Source of the DNA: Leuctra nigra
Taxonomy: Eukaryota > Arthropoda > Insecta > Plecoptera > Leuctridae
Reading direction: 5' to 3'
DNA length: 64,000 nucleotides
Assembly: GCA_934045905.1 (NCBI GenBank)
Contig: OW203765.1
Span: forward strand, 22,976,159 to 23,040,158
Shown in pieces: positions 1 to 12,700 of the stretch (the first letter of the stretch is position 1; each line of letters opens with the position of its first letter). A model generated the notes under the pieces. That model ran no database searches. It saw only the letters and a list, made by a program, of their open reading frames with translations, and was not told where the DNA came from. The translations under genes were made by a program, and so were the position numbers.

Positions 1-12
1 TTCTAAGTGGAC

Positions 13-445
13 TAGGGCTGTGCGAGATTGAAATTTTTCATGTCGAGCGAGATCGAGATTATTTCATAAAAGTCGAGCGAGATCAAGCGAGATATTTTAC
101 CTTCGAGATCGAGAATATTCGAGCAAGATTATACTTTTTTTAAAATATTTTTTTTGGTGGAAGAGAAACACTATGCAAAATGTCCAGCCACACAAGAATA
201 ACATTTGATAAGTATGCAGAACTGTCTGCTTTATATATAAAACAATACAAATCAAATTTATGGACGATACAAAGAAAGTTAGCGTGCGTAGTCCTGTAAA
301 AATAACAAAAATTGGAAATCTTGATGGCTCTTAGTTGATATGCTCGAGACTTGAAAATTCGAGATGGTAATTTGAGCAAACGATCGAGATCGAGATGGAG
401 TTTTATATTCGAGATTCGAGAACTTTCGAGACTTGCACAGCCCTA
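13..445. mobile_element. hAT-like MITE with 8-bp target duplication AAGTGGAC
   Basis: Terminal inverted repeat TAGGGCTGTGC at both ends, flanked on both sides by AAGTGGAC (5-12 and 446-453). The inside is built of iterated CGAGATCGAGA-like motifs near both ends. No coding capacity. An 8-bp duplication and TAG-type ends fit the hAT superfamily. Confidence 0.85.
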
Positions 446-652
446 AAGTGGACGTACGACAACTCAAAACAGTTAGAACGCATAGTTACCTAGATACCTA
501 CATCCCAATAAATGGAGGTCTCGGAACCTCTCATTATTCATATGGTAAATCAGGTAAGAAAGAATCCTCCACAAACTAATGCATGTACTTTTCCTACTTT
601 TACAAGGATCACATTGTGAAGCACATAACTTGTCTAAACACGCGACTCTCAC

Positions 653-790
653 CTTGACGTAGAGCGGCAGCGTGCACACTTGCACCGACGCGCGCACGCA
701 CTCCTGCACCTGGCTGTTCACACTGTGGTTGTATTGCATCACGGACGCCATCAGTATGGAGTCCGCTTGCTTCTTGGCCAGCGACGGCAT
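653..790 (-). CDS. NWD-like gene, exon 790-653 (post-NACHT)
   Basis: 138-bp exon in phase 0 between CCTCCAG and AAG|GTGAGA. It encodes MPSLAKKQADSILMAS and ECVRASVQVCTLPLYVK. The C-L-P-L-Y block resembles the winged-helix part after NACHT in NWD/STAND proteins. It is the last exon of the gene in the window; the WD repeats must lie further left. Confidence 0.78.
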
Positions 791-3700
791 CTGGAGGGAA
801 CAAGCACAATCACTCACAATCATGTCACAAACTAGAAAAGGGAATACTAGTATGCAAAAGATTTTTAATGTGGTTAAACTACAATTTTTTGAAATAACAA
901 CATGTTTGTAAAACACACTAGGTACTATTTATTGTCAAACTCAAAAGTGTAAATTTTCATTAATAAATTTTAAATTTAAATTCAGTTGACATTTTGGCAG
1001 GAAAACAGTTTTCCTGTCAACTAATGTCTTGCATTATTGTATTATTTATTTGTAGGAAGCAATTACAATTGCATTACAAAGTCAGAACTAAAATAATAAC
1101 TATAATATGACATTTGAGCATTGAAACATATTGAGTAACAAAGACAAATTGTAAAAATACATTCGAATGTTAACACATATTACAAGTTAAAATAGTGAAA
1201 GTATTGCGCTAAAAGCGAAGCGAACATATAAATATACATATAAATCAGCATTCAAGAAATTCATTTACACTGTAAAAGGAATGCTTCATAAGGAACATCT
1301 TTAAAATATACTTGAAACCGCTCCTGGACTCAATGTTCCTGATTTCTTGCGGCACATGGTTGTACAGTCTGCGGCCAGACTGCATGACACCCTGAGACGT
1401 GGTATTTAAGCGGCAGTATTCATGTTTTAAATTGGAGGCACCTCTAGTTCCATACATGTGGTGGCTGTTGTCATTGAACAAATGCAGGTTGTCCCGTGTA
1501 AACAAACACACTGCCAAAATGTAGATACATGGGAGAGGTAGTATTGCTACCTCCCGGAACTTATCTCTGCATGACGCACTATATCCAAGAGAGAGTATGA
1601 TCCGGATGACTTTCTTCTGAGCGCGAAAAGCCCTATTGCTGTCTAGCGTACCGCCCCAAAAGATGATACCATACTGGAGTATTGAGTGAACGTACGCAAA
1701 GTAGGCTGATCGTAAAGCAAATAAGTTGCAATTCAGGGCTAATGTACGCATTACAAAGCGCGCTGAAGAAAGTTTTTTAACTAGATGATCGATATGCGGA
1801 ACCCAGGATAGGTTTCTATCAATAGTTATACCAAGATACTTCACGCTGGAGCACGAGCTGATAGACAGCATATTATCAGAGTGTTTGCCGCGAGGTTCGA
1901 AGGTTATAATCTCGGTCTTGGTACGATTCAATAGAAGTTTGTTAGGGGTGAACCAGTTAACAAAATGATCCATGGCTAAATGGACTTCAGCCGCTAGTTG
2001 GTTGGCGGTTAGAGCTTCAATTGTGGCACTGGAATCATCAGCATACTGGATTACACTTCTTCCTGAATGGTTGGTACAGATGTTTGGGGCAAGATCGTTC
2101 ACCATGATAGAGAAGAGAAGGGGCCCCAAGATGGAGCCCTGGGGCACACCTTTAGTGACGGGTTCCCAAGAGGAGAAGTGTTCATTAAGCTGCACTCTCT
2201 GAGTCCTACCACTCAGGTAGGAATCGAACCATGCCCCACAAACACCAGTAATCCCATATACCGTGAGTTTGTTCATCAGCAGTTGGTGGTCCATTGAATC
2301 GAAGGCCTTAGACAAATCACATAGTATAACTCCAACCTTGTTCTTCCTCTCCAAGGCCTCCTCAATCCCAGTAATCATACCAAAGGCAGCAGTAGTGGTA
2401 GAATGGTCAGAACGAAACCCATGCTGCGTAGGGGACCACAGGGTGTTGTTGTTGAAGTGGGTAGTGAGCTGTTGGTGCATAAATTTCTCAATGATTTTAG
2501 AGAATGAAGATAAAAGTGAGATAGGCCTAAAGTTGGAGCAATCAGTCTTCGTTCCCTTCTTGTGTATAGGCACTACCAACGCTGGTTTTAGACCTGCAGG
2601 GAATACTCCAGAACTTAATGAGTGTGTGAATATGTGAGCGAGTGGCCCTGCGATCCATGGGCCACACTTCTTGAGTAGAGACATCGGGACTTCATCCCAA
2701 CCAGCTGATGGTTTCGACTCAAATTGGTTGATTAAGTCCAGCACAGTGTCTGCAGACATGTCCGGAAGAGATATTTCCGGAGCGATTGATGGATGCGCCA
2801 CCTTGAGAAGCTTCATGCACTCACTAGCTGTGTCGGAGGCTGGGTCTGTGATGTTGGTGCATACAGATAGGAAATGTGTGTTGAATATACTTGCAATTTC
2901 CAGTGGGTCAGTGGCTTTTGAGGAGTCGCTGTTCTCTATCCAGGCTGGAAAAGCCTCACGTCGACCTTTGCCAGTTAGAGACCTTATGAGTCTCCACATG
3001 GTGCTCACTGTGTTGCTAGATCCCGAAATGATTTCAGAATAATAGTCCTTCTTGGCTTTGATAACGGCAGTTCTAAGTTCCTTCTTCAGGCGATTGAGAG
3101 GCTCCTGGAGTGCAGGGGCAGCCCCACTCTTCACTAAATAGTACATGTCCCTCTTCCTATCGCACATGTTCCGGATCTCTTGAGACAACCAGCCTTTTTG
3201 AGGCTTGGAGTTCTGCAGAGTGGTCCTCCTTTTAGGAAAGTGTTTGTCGAAAAGTGGAGTAAACAATTGGAGGAACAAATTGTATTTATCATCTACAGAG
3301 TCCCTTGTATAAATCTCTGACCAGTCAACTTCCCCAAGATCCATTATGAAGTCTTGGACAGACGGCGGTGGAAACTTCCTTGTCATGATGAACTCTTGGG
3401 AAGATTGTTTCATATGAGCATTATCGACGTTAATGGGGAATGACACTAGTTGTCCAGAATGGTCAGATAGTCCAGGGTCGGTGTTGTGTATAAACTGGAC
3501 TTGATCGTAGTTGGAGATCACCACGTCTAGGGTAGATTCAGAATTGCCGCAGCACCTGGTTACTCCAAAGTCAAGTATACTAAAACCGTGAGCCTTGACT
3601 ACACTCTCAAGACTCACCTTGATTTGCGGTAACTGGAGATTTAGGTTCCAGTCACCGCATGCAATCACTCGCTTGCCTTTCCTGCTAAGTTTCAGTAGAA

Positions 3701-6700
3701 TATTATCTAAATGTTCCAAGAAAGAGTTGATGTTAGACGGATCAGGTGACCGATAAATAGTCACGATAATAATCGGCTTATCTCCGAGGATCTCAATCGC
3801 ACTTGCTTCCAGCATACCGTCGATGCAAGTCACATCACAGGCGCCGAACGCAAGCCGAGCTGCATTACGGATATATATGCAAGAACCACCTCCCCGCTTA
3901 GAAGCTCTAGAGTAATGGGATGCCAATGTGTAATTATTAATTACAATTGAATCTTCCTGCCCTCGGGAGAGCCATGTCTCCGTGAGACAGAGGATATCAA
4001 TCATATTTGCCTGCGAGTCGATGAAGGTCTCCAGTTCGTCGATCTTGGTGACAATGCTACGAATGTTGATGTGAAAAAGGTGATGAGCATGCCCTATCGA
4101 TCTACATGAGGTCTCCGAGGTTTTAGAAAAAACCTCCTCCTCCTTAATCTTGTGTGCAGAGCTTCTGCTGTTACGATGTTCACTTAGTAGAATTTCCTCG
4201 CTGCCAATTCCAAATTGAACGTTACCTGCTTGTTTTACGAGGTTCGGGAGGAATTTGCTCGTGGCTGAAAAAACCGCTTTATTGCCGCACCCGCAGGCCA
4301 GAAGGCCGGACTACTCATATTTTCATAAAGAGTTTCACACAAGCCGACTTTAAACGAACTGTAATCGCCCCTAGCATTTAATTTTTCGCAGGTGATCGAG
4401 TCAGAAGAGCCTTCCAAATTGTCCTTGATGTACGCCAAAACATCTTCACACGTGACGTCCTTGTTTAGCCGCCAGACATGAAGGAAACTCTTTCTAGCCG
4501 CAACCGCCAGTCTCGTCGATCCCTCAGGAACAGCAGCAGTACCAAGTGTGCACTTTTGTCGGTGCCTTTTTCTGGTGTTCACCACTTTGAATTCTTCTTG
4601 ATCCTGTGTCAAATCATCATCAAGAGTGACTTTTCCTGTTATTGTTGTTGTTTTCGTCGAAACAGCTGGGCCACTATCAGGTATTTCCCTCCTCCTCCTG
4701 GCCTCATAGCCCCAGACCCGCTCGGCCACAAACGGTGAGAGGGGTAGTAGGGGCAGTGGTAGGGGGAGAGTATCGCAGCTAGACTGAGTCCGTTCGTTTG
4801 AAATAGCCGCCGGTACGGATTTCGCTCCCGCTGCTGCTAGCGCGAGCGCCCTCTCACGGCTCTTTTGTGCACTATTATTGTAAACATGAGGCAACGCCTC
4901 CTTTTCACTTTCCGCGACTTTCATCTCAGTCAGGTACGTAATCTTATCTTTGAGTAAGTTGTTGATTTCGTCTAGGGAATCCAGCCGTTTATCCTTCTCA
5001 CAAATTATAGCTTTCAGAAGATCATTAGCAATATTAGTTTCACCCACCTTGTCGGTAGCCACGTCCAATTGTTGCATGTAGATTGACAGACCTAAACTCT
5101 CGCAAAGTTCCATTAATGCAGTAGCTGCACATGTCAATCTATCCACCAAATCTTCCTTCTTCCCTTCCTTACTTAACCCACACTGTTCAAGCACTCGGTG
5201 AAGGTCCCTTACTTTAAAATCTTCGATTTTTTGCAGCACCAATAACTTCCCTTGACTTGCATCGCCCGCCATCTTGCAACACTCAATTTTTTAATTATTA
5301 TAGTAGTAAGTGTAACCATTGTTGGTTGAAAAAAATTACATTACTCGATAGGTAGTTATACCGTTTTCCCAACAAAATGTCCACTGAATTTAGATTTTAT
5401 ATTTTATGAATGAAAATTTACACTTTTTAGTGTTAAAATAGTGTGTTTTACCAGACAACAAATATGTTGTTATTTTGAAATATAGTCTTAAATAAATTCA
5501 TGCAATCCCTAACGAATGTATTGATTATTCTTCGTAATTTTGTTCCCATGCAATGTTTCTATGGTGGACATTAATGAATAAAGTGGCCTTGTGTACCTGA
5601 ACGACAATCCTGCCTTGGTCAATGTCGGCACTATTGTTCCGATACATGTCGCTGTCGTCCGAAATGGAGATGATCATCTTGACGTTGGCGGGGAGTTCCT
5701 TCGGCAGCCACTCCAAGCTCTGTGAGCCGTACTCGCGCACCTAGCAAGACAAGGCAATGTTTTAGACTCTAAAGTGAGCCAGCTCTGATACAATCAACAG
5801 ATTTAATATTGTCTGGTGCAGTGTCACGTAGCATAAAAGTGACAATCAAAGAGTTTTGGGATTAGATTTGGGCCTTCTCAAGAACTCTCTTCGTTCCCTT
5901 CTCCTGCCCATCCACAAGAAAAGTACAGTTCCAACTTTTACCTACAAAAGCGCTCAATAACTTGCCAATTTCCCAAGAATACCAACAACCCCTTTGAAAC
6001 GTAACTTCTCTGCTTTCTTTGTGTCACTAAATGGTAAATATTTTAGAAGACAGGAGACTGTGGTAAAATTTAAAAAAAATGCTTAGGTCGAAGAACTGAA
6101 GGGAATGAAGAGAGAGTGGTTGTTTGGTTAAACAATTTAGAATGGTAAATTGATTATTGGACTACAGTCAAAATTGTGTCAACCCTTTCAATGAATATGA
6201 CAATCTCAAATATCATAGCAATTGGCATTTTCGAACCTGGTCAATTCCATCGATGATGATTATCTGTGGTCGCTGCAAACTTGCTGCTGTTAGAAGCTTT
6301 GGAAGAAGCTGCGAATATGTCTCAACGTTCTGCAAAGAAACATTAGCGGTCAAACACAAACGACTGAACGAATCAACATACAACAATGCCAGTAGACTCA
6401 CATGTTTGTCCCACACATGTTGTCCCGTGCTAAGCACCGAGCACTGATTGGCGATGGAGGCGAGCACCTGCTCCGTGGTCATGGAGTCTGCCGTCAGCGC
6501 CACGAAGCGGAACATGAGAGCCGCGTCGGGCAGCCACTGCGCGCAGCACTGCGCGACGCGCGCCAGCAGTGTGCTGCGGCCGGAGCCACACGGACCGTGC
6601 ACAACTTGCACACTGCGCCGGTCGTCAAGGAGGTAGCTGTGTCGACATCATAACATTAGAAGTTTGACATAGGTAATATATTGGCTCTGCGATTGGGAAT

Positions 6701-9700
6701 CCGAATAGCATTCCATTTCCCTGAAATTACTTAAGTTGCGATAGAGATAGAATAGGGTCAAGGAGCCTATTGTTTAGTATTTAAGGGATAGTAGTACTAG
6801 TTGGTGTAGTAGTGTGAAATGTGTGTATTCAACTAAATAACGTAAATAATCGTATCCTTTTTTCTTCATACTCTTTTTCTTCTACTTCAACTTGTGCCTT
6901 CTTCCATTGAAGGTTGGCAATCATCATCGCTCATATTTTATTGTATAGTAACTTGATATTTACAACAGAATCCATCAATAACCTCTGCCAAATAGTTTTT
7001 CAACTAAAGAACTTAAAAGTGGATAATTAAGACATGAAATGTCACATGACAAGACTCACGTCTTGATCTGGTTGAGAACGTCCTCTCGGTTGACGCTGCA
7101 CTGCGCTGCTCGCTGACAGAAGAGAGTCTGATGCGTCAACTCGTCGAGGAGTCCACTGTCGATGCCGTAGCTCGGCTTCAACACCACCTGCAATGCAATC
7201 AAATGATAATTCACTGAACTACATGCTCCACTCTTCAGTCAATAGTCAATAATCAATAATTATGCAGAAGTTGCACATAAATATAATGGCATATTGAAGA
7301 TTCTGCCAGTTTCTACAAGCTAGTTGTAAAAGCGAGAATGAGAACAAGTGCTATCTACTTTAAACAGTATTTTACACATGAAATGAAATTAATCTCTCTT
7401 CTTAAACTGTCAAGTTTGCTGTCATGATGGTCGACAAAAATACCCAATCAAAGTCAGTAGTGTCCAATACAACATATTACCTATATTCAAAAATCACAGA
7501 AAAGCCACAAGTAAAATTATGAATATGTACAGTGTGATGCCTCTGTGTACGTATTAGTTAGGTACCTTATCGTGATCCTCGATGATGTTGTCTATGATTG
7601 CCGACAGCTGCGTGGTCAGCTGCTGGGTCACGGTGGCCAGGTACTGCGCGTGATCGGGCAGCGTGGGGTTGATCACGCCACCGTTCCATGGCACGGGCAC
7701 GCGCAAGATGTGCTTCTCGCTCAGCTGGGTCTGGGGAAAGAAGTTAGAAGATAACATGCAGGCCAGTTCCAAGATCAACAATTATTTGGAATTTTATAGT
7801 TTAGTTAGGTACGTATGTATCATATTTTCAAAGCAAAAATGGGTATGGAGTTGGGTCTTGCATTTCCACTTTTCAAGACAAATCACTTTCAAGGTTTAAA
7901 AAAAATAATACAAGACAAAATGCTATTCATTTGAATTTTGAAGAGGTATTTTATAATCAATCTACTAGGGCTATTTATTTGATACTTTTATTGATCATAG
8001 TAAACATTCTAAACTTGATCTATTTAAGATTCTTGAAATTAGGTTGACCAGAATGATGCAATATAATTGATGTTTCTCCCCTCACCTTGAGATCCTTGTG
8101 CAGATTGTCTAGCCGCCGCTTGAGCTCCGCCTCCCCGGCTACTGATTGGCCGTTGGCCGGCGTAGGGGTTTCTGATTGGCCGGCCTGCGTGTAGACTCGG
8201 TAGACCCAGAGACATCGCCGAGCTAGCTCTTGACTCATGCACACCGTGTTGTGGACCTCCTGTAAACGGAACACAAAACATAACGTACTACATTCACACT
8301 CCAATCATTCAGTTTTGTAAACCACAATACGTTGTTTTCTAAAGGGTAGAATTAACATGTATTTTTTCTTTACATTTGCATCTAGGACTTAGTAAAACAT
8401 GTTAAAAACCCTCATCGAAAAAAGTATGTAGTACAGTAAACCCTCGTTATTACGAACTTCAATAATTCGAATTTAGGGGTAAATTCGAACTAGGTGCATG
8501 GTCCCAGTGGACAGGATAGGTTTTTACATGTTAAATCATTTTTATAAATCGAATTTTAGGTTAATTCGAAATTCGAACTGAATTTTGGTCCCAGCCCATG
8601 TTATTCCTTGCATACAGTTGTTTTAATTCGAACTTTGCAAAAGGATTGATAAAATAATCGCGAACAAACTACGAAAAAAACAACACTCAAAACAAAACAC
8701 AACCTTCAATGGCGTCAAAATTACGTCATGTGGCTTGCGAGGTTGGCCAAACTGCTGTTACAGGTTTGCCAACCCCACTTTTTTGCAATGGCGGGAATAT
8801 TCCACAGGCGGGAATATTCAAACTTCATGAAAATGCACAAAAAAATTGCATTAATTAGGATATTTCGATCTTTTTTAATTCGAACTGGGATTTTTTGGGT
8901 CCCTTTGAATTCGAATTAACGAGGGTTTACTGTACCTATGTTGTATTGTAATTTCAGTCAATATAAATTTTTATCATTCATATACTCGATGTAAGGCACA
9001 CGTGCACATAATATGCATCCCAATTTTGAGTGTTCCAAAATTTTACTTGAATATTGATCAGAGTAATTATTTTGTGGATACTTTATTAATTGAAGGGATG
9101 TGTTGTGAAAAATATCCGACCGAACCGGGGCTCGAACCCGAGACCTCTCACTTGCCGGGCGAGAGCTCTACCAACTGAGCTACTCGATCGGACGGACGGA
9201 CATTAGACACCTGTCGGACATGTCTAATGTCTGTCCGTCTGCTCGGGTAGCTCAGTTGGTAGAGCTCTCGCCCGGCAAGTGAGAGGTCCCGGGTTTGAGC
9301 CCCGGTTCGGTCGGATATTTTTCACAACACACATCCCTTCATATCATCCTGACTCCATGGAAGTTTTCCAAAGAAACCTACATTCTCACTTTATCAGACT
9401 TGGGTAAATTACTTTTAAAAAGTAATGAAATTACGTTACAAGTTACATGGGTTAAAATGTAGTAAAATTACTTTTCCGTTACCATTATTAAGAAGTAATG
9501 AAATTACTTTACATTTCATGAAAAATAGTAACGAAATTACTTTGAAATTTTCCGTGATTTCCGAAATGTACACAACACAAAATAATAAAAATGGCGCCTA
9601 TCCTACAACTTGCATGCAATGGGATTCTTATGTCATTTTAGTGAAAATATCCATTTTACATTATTTTACAAGGCGATTCTAGGTGGTTATAATAAAAAAA

Positions 9701-12700
9701 AACGTCCAAAAGAAAAAGGTATATCAATTCAGGTTCAAAATCATCTTACTGATCGTGAATTTAGTTCAACAACTTGAAAATGATGTACGAAAACAACAGT
9801 GGGGGCGCGGCAATTTGTAACGCGTTACTAACCTCAAATTACTTGGAAAAAAGTCGTGAAATTACTCGGACGTTACTTCAAAAATTTTGTAATGAAATTA
9901 CCGGCTCGTTACCCAAAAAAGTAATTTCGTTACAGTAACGCGTTACTTTCGTTATGTTACTACCCAAGACTGCACTTTATTAATTATTAGTTAATAGTTC
10001 CTCAAATCCTAGCTTGGCAATTAAGTGGAGATTATAAAGTGGAGATTTTAAACTTTGAGCACGAATGCAAGACACACCCCTGCGATTTGATTTGCAAATG
10101 ACTGGAGAGAGAGAGTGAACGTACCTGCTCGACAACGGTGGTGAGATATGTGTCTCGCAGCTCCTGAGGGAACACCTCCACCAGCACCGCCAGCGTCCTC
10201 TCGATCTCCGCTCGCCACTCCTTCAGCGCCTGCTCCTTCTGCTCCGCGGTGTTCTCCTGCAAACACAACAACTTTATTCATTGCTACTATACTGACCATC
10301 AACACTGTAGTATTCCTTCAGAAACTTACAAGTTTTAGCAAATTTAATCATAAAAACACAAAAACGTAGGTACCTAGGACAAATTAAAATTTGTTAAAAA
10401 TGCATAACAAATTGAAAAAATGTATCTAGTTATATAATGATTAATGACCTTCTCAAATGGTACAGACAGTACATTAATTAAAAGCAATGCCTAAGTAAAA
10501 GATAGGAACTGATTTCTTCAAATAATTTGGCAAAATTTTTTAGAGATTGAATGGTTTTTGATCATCAAGCGATTGGCTACTCAATCTACGCACACCTCCA
10601 GTACGTATCAACCTTACACTGCAACAGGTCCTACCTTGAAGCCCGGCAGCTTGGTGATGGGCTGGAGCCGATAGCACGGCGCTTGCGCACGACTGTCGAG
10701 GCTGTACCACTTCTGCAGCAGCTGCTTGTCGTCGGCCTTCTTCACGGCGATCTCAAAGTCCTGCTTCTCGACGGTGTTCGGGAGCAGCGGCGTGCCCAGA
10801 GAGTTGCTCAGGAACAGCACGGGAACGACGTACGACAGGCTGCTGTGACCTGCCAGACAATACGCACGAGTTTAGTCGAGGCTTTTCCAAACATGTGAGG
10901 AAAGTGTGAATTCCGCATCTTATAAAACCAACATGAAATCTGTGGATTAGAAAAGAGATTGTATTTTGCCGTCTCTTACTTTATCTGCGTGCGTACAATG
11001 ACCTATTGTTACACTAAACCGTCTCTTAGCTACAGCTCACTCAAGGGTACACAAAATACAGGTTTTATAAAAAAAAATCCAATCCTGAGATCGCCTGTCG
11101 GTTACTAGCAAGTAGCAAGTGGTATAAGTAGAAGGTAGAAGTATTAAACACTTATTTACTCGAACACGTGTCCAAAAATACCTTTATTTTAGGAATTTTA
11201 TTATGAATGGTAAAAAAATCAGAGAACTCAAAAGAACTACGTAGGTACACAAAACAAAATGTTACTATAAAGGAGGTTCCACACCCTTGAAAAGTCGGTA
11301 AAAACCGCAACAATTTTTATATAATTTCTGTGATCAAAGAATATGACGAAAATATACAAAATTGAACCCTATTTAAATTCTTTTTTAACAAAATCATTTT
11401 TGGGCCAAACGTAAATGATTCATTTTCATATGTAGGCACGATGATTTCAACACACGTTCGGCTAGGTCCTAGGTCGAACGAGGGAAGGTGAATGACTCGT
11501 GGACTCACGGTTGAGTTCTCCGAGACAGAGTTCCGGGAACTCGTGGTCCTGCTGCTTCTCGAGGCCGGTCTTCCAGTGCAGGTCGACGATGTGCAGCTCG
11601 TAGCCTCGGCGCAGGCAGGCGGCGCGCAGCTCGGGGTACACCACGGTGTGCAGCGCGCGCTTCTCGCAGCAGCAGTCTGGAGACACGTTTTAACACATTG
11701 GTTCAAGCTAAGTGGTAGACATAATGCACTGTAAAGGGACATTGAAGGCGACCTCTACTACCATGTTTTAGTTACCAATGCTCTGTTTTAATAGAGTTTT
11801 TAATGTATGGTAGTATTGCAATTTTAATACAATTGCCAAGATCAAATGGATGATAATCGATATTAATTTAAAGTTTTCTAGGTACTTATTTCACCATACA
11901 ATTACAGATATTGTGGCAATTGAAGTTGATAATATTTTGGTATAAAAAAAAATTACATCATTTCATACGTGATGGTTTGAAATTTATAAAAAAATTAATA
12001 AAATGGATGTGAGCCGGAAATATTTTCGGAAATATTCCAAACTTTATTTTTCCAATTTTTCCGAAAAAAAAAAGTTTTGAAATGATTACTTTGTAAGTAC
12101 CTAAAACAGTTTTTACACCTTCCGTGGCAGGGTGGGAAGGGTCTTGTTCGGCTAGCTCATGATCTAGGTAGGTACTATTAATAAGTTGTGGAATATAATG
12201 CAAAAACCTAGTAGGTACTAAATTAGATACGTATTTTTACATTAAGTACCGCATAACTTCCATACCGTACAAGTTACCACTCTATAACTTAGCAAGGATG
12301 TTAAATATACAATTAGGATATACACATATATTTTTTTTTACAAAATATCAAAAATTCTTTTTAGGGGGGGTCGTTTTAAGGACAAATTTGGGCATCTCCC
12401 ACTTTTTTTTCATTTTTGGGCCAACATAAAATTATAATCAAATTAATAATTTTAAGATCTTTTCTTAAAAAAAATGAAGAGTCTATCATTAGCGGTAATA
12501 AAAATAAAATTGTTTTAAGAAAGCAAGGCCCACCAGAAAATGACTTTTTAAGGGGCCCGTTTCTCAAACCCCGTTCAAAATATGGAAAAAACGCTGAAAG
12601 AGACATGTGTTTATTTCGGCTTCCTAACATGTATAATACCTACCTACCAATTATGAACAAAATCATAGTCGTACCTACCAGTGGCGTGCACTCAATGGAA

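Larger units (their letters stand above)
1020..5290 (-). mobile_element. Near-intact non-LTR retrotransposon (Jockey/CR1-like)
   Basis: Minus-strand element with ORF1 (5272-4235) followed by ORF2 (4004-1245, open further upstream). The 3' region after ORF2 is AT-rich and ends near a run of AATAAATAATACAATAATG-like sequence. There are no LTRs. Both ORFs are long and uninterrupted, so the copy looks young compared with the degenerate one at 14-20 kb. Exact ends and target duplication were not resolved. Confidence 0.8.
885..5485. mobile_element. Long-inverted-repeat element split by a non-LTR retrotransposon
   Basis: Positions 885-1008 and 5362-5485 are imperfect inverted copies of each other. 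Both read, outward to inward, AAATAACAACAT, then AAAACACACTA, AAGTGTAAATTTTCATT and ACATTTTG. The LINE at about 1020-5290 sits between the two arms. This suggests the retrotransposon jumped into a foldback/MITE-type element already present in this NWD intron. No clear target duplication was identified. Confidence 0.6.
9091..9340. mobile_element. Palindromic element with two head-to-head tRNA-like genes
   Basis: About 250-bp inverted repeat. GAAGGGATGTG-TTGTGAAAA opens the left arm and its complement closes the right arm. Each arm carries one complete tRNA-like sequence, pointing towards each other's 5' side around a GGACGGACATTAGACA centre. It looks like a tRNA-derived SINE duplicated in inverted orientation. 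No target duplication was recognised. Confidence 0.75.

Noticed and set aside
6402..6653. Plus-strand ORFs opposite the NACHT exon
   Set aside because: Shadow frames of the GC-rich minus-strand exon with its P-loop.
9118..9312. Two functional tRNA genes
   Set aside because: Kept only as tRNA-like: unusual GGC anticodon, C at position 33, poor acceptor pairing in one copy, and location within a palindromic repeat.
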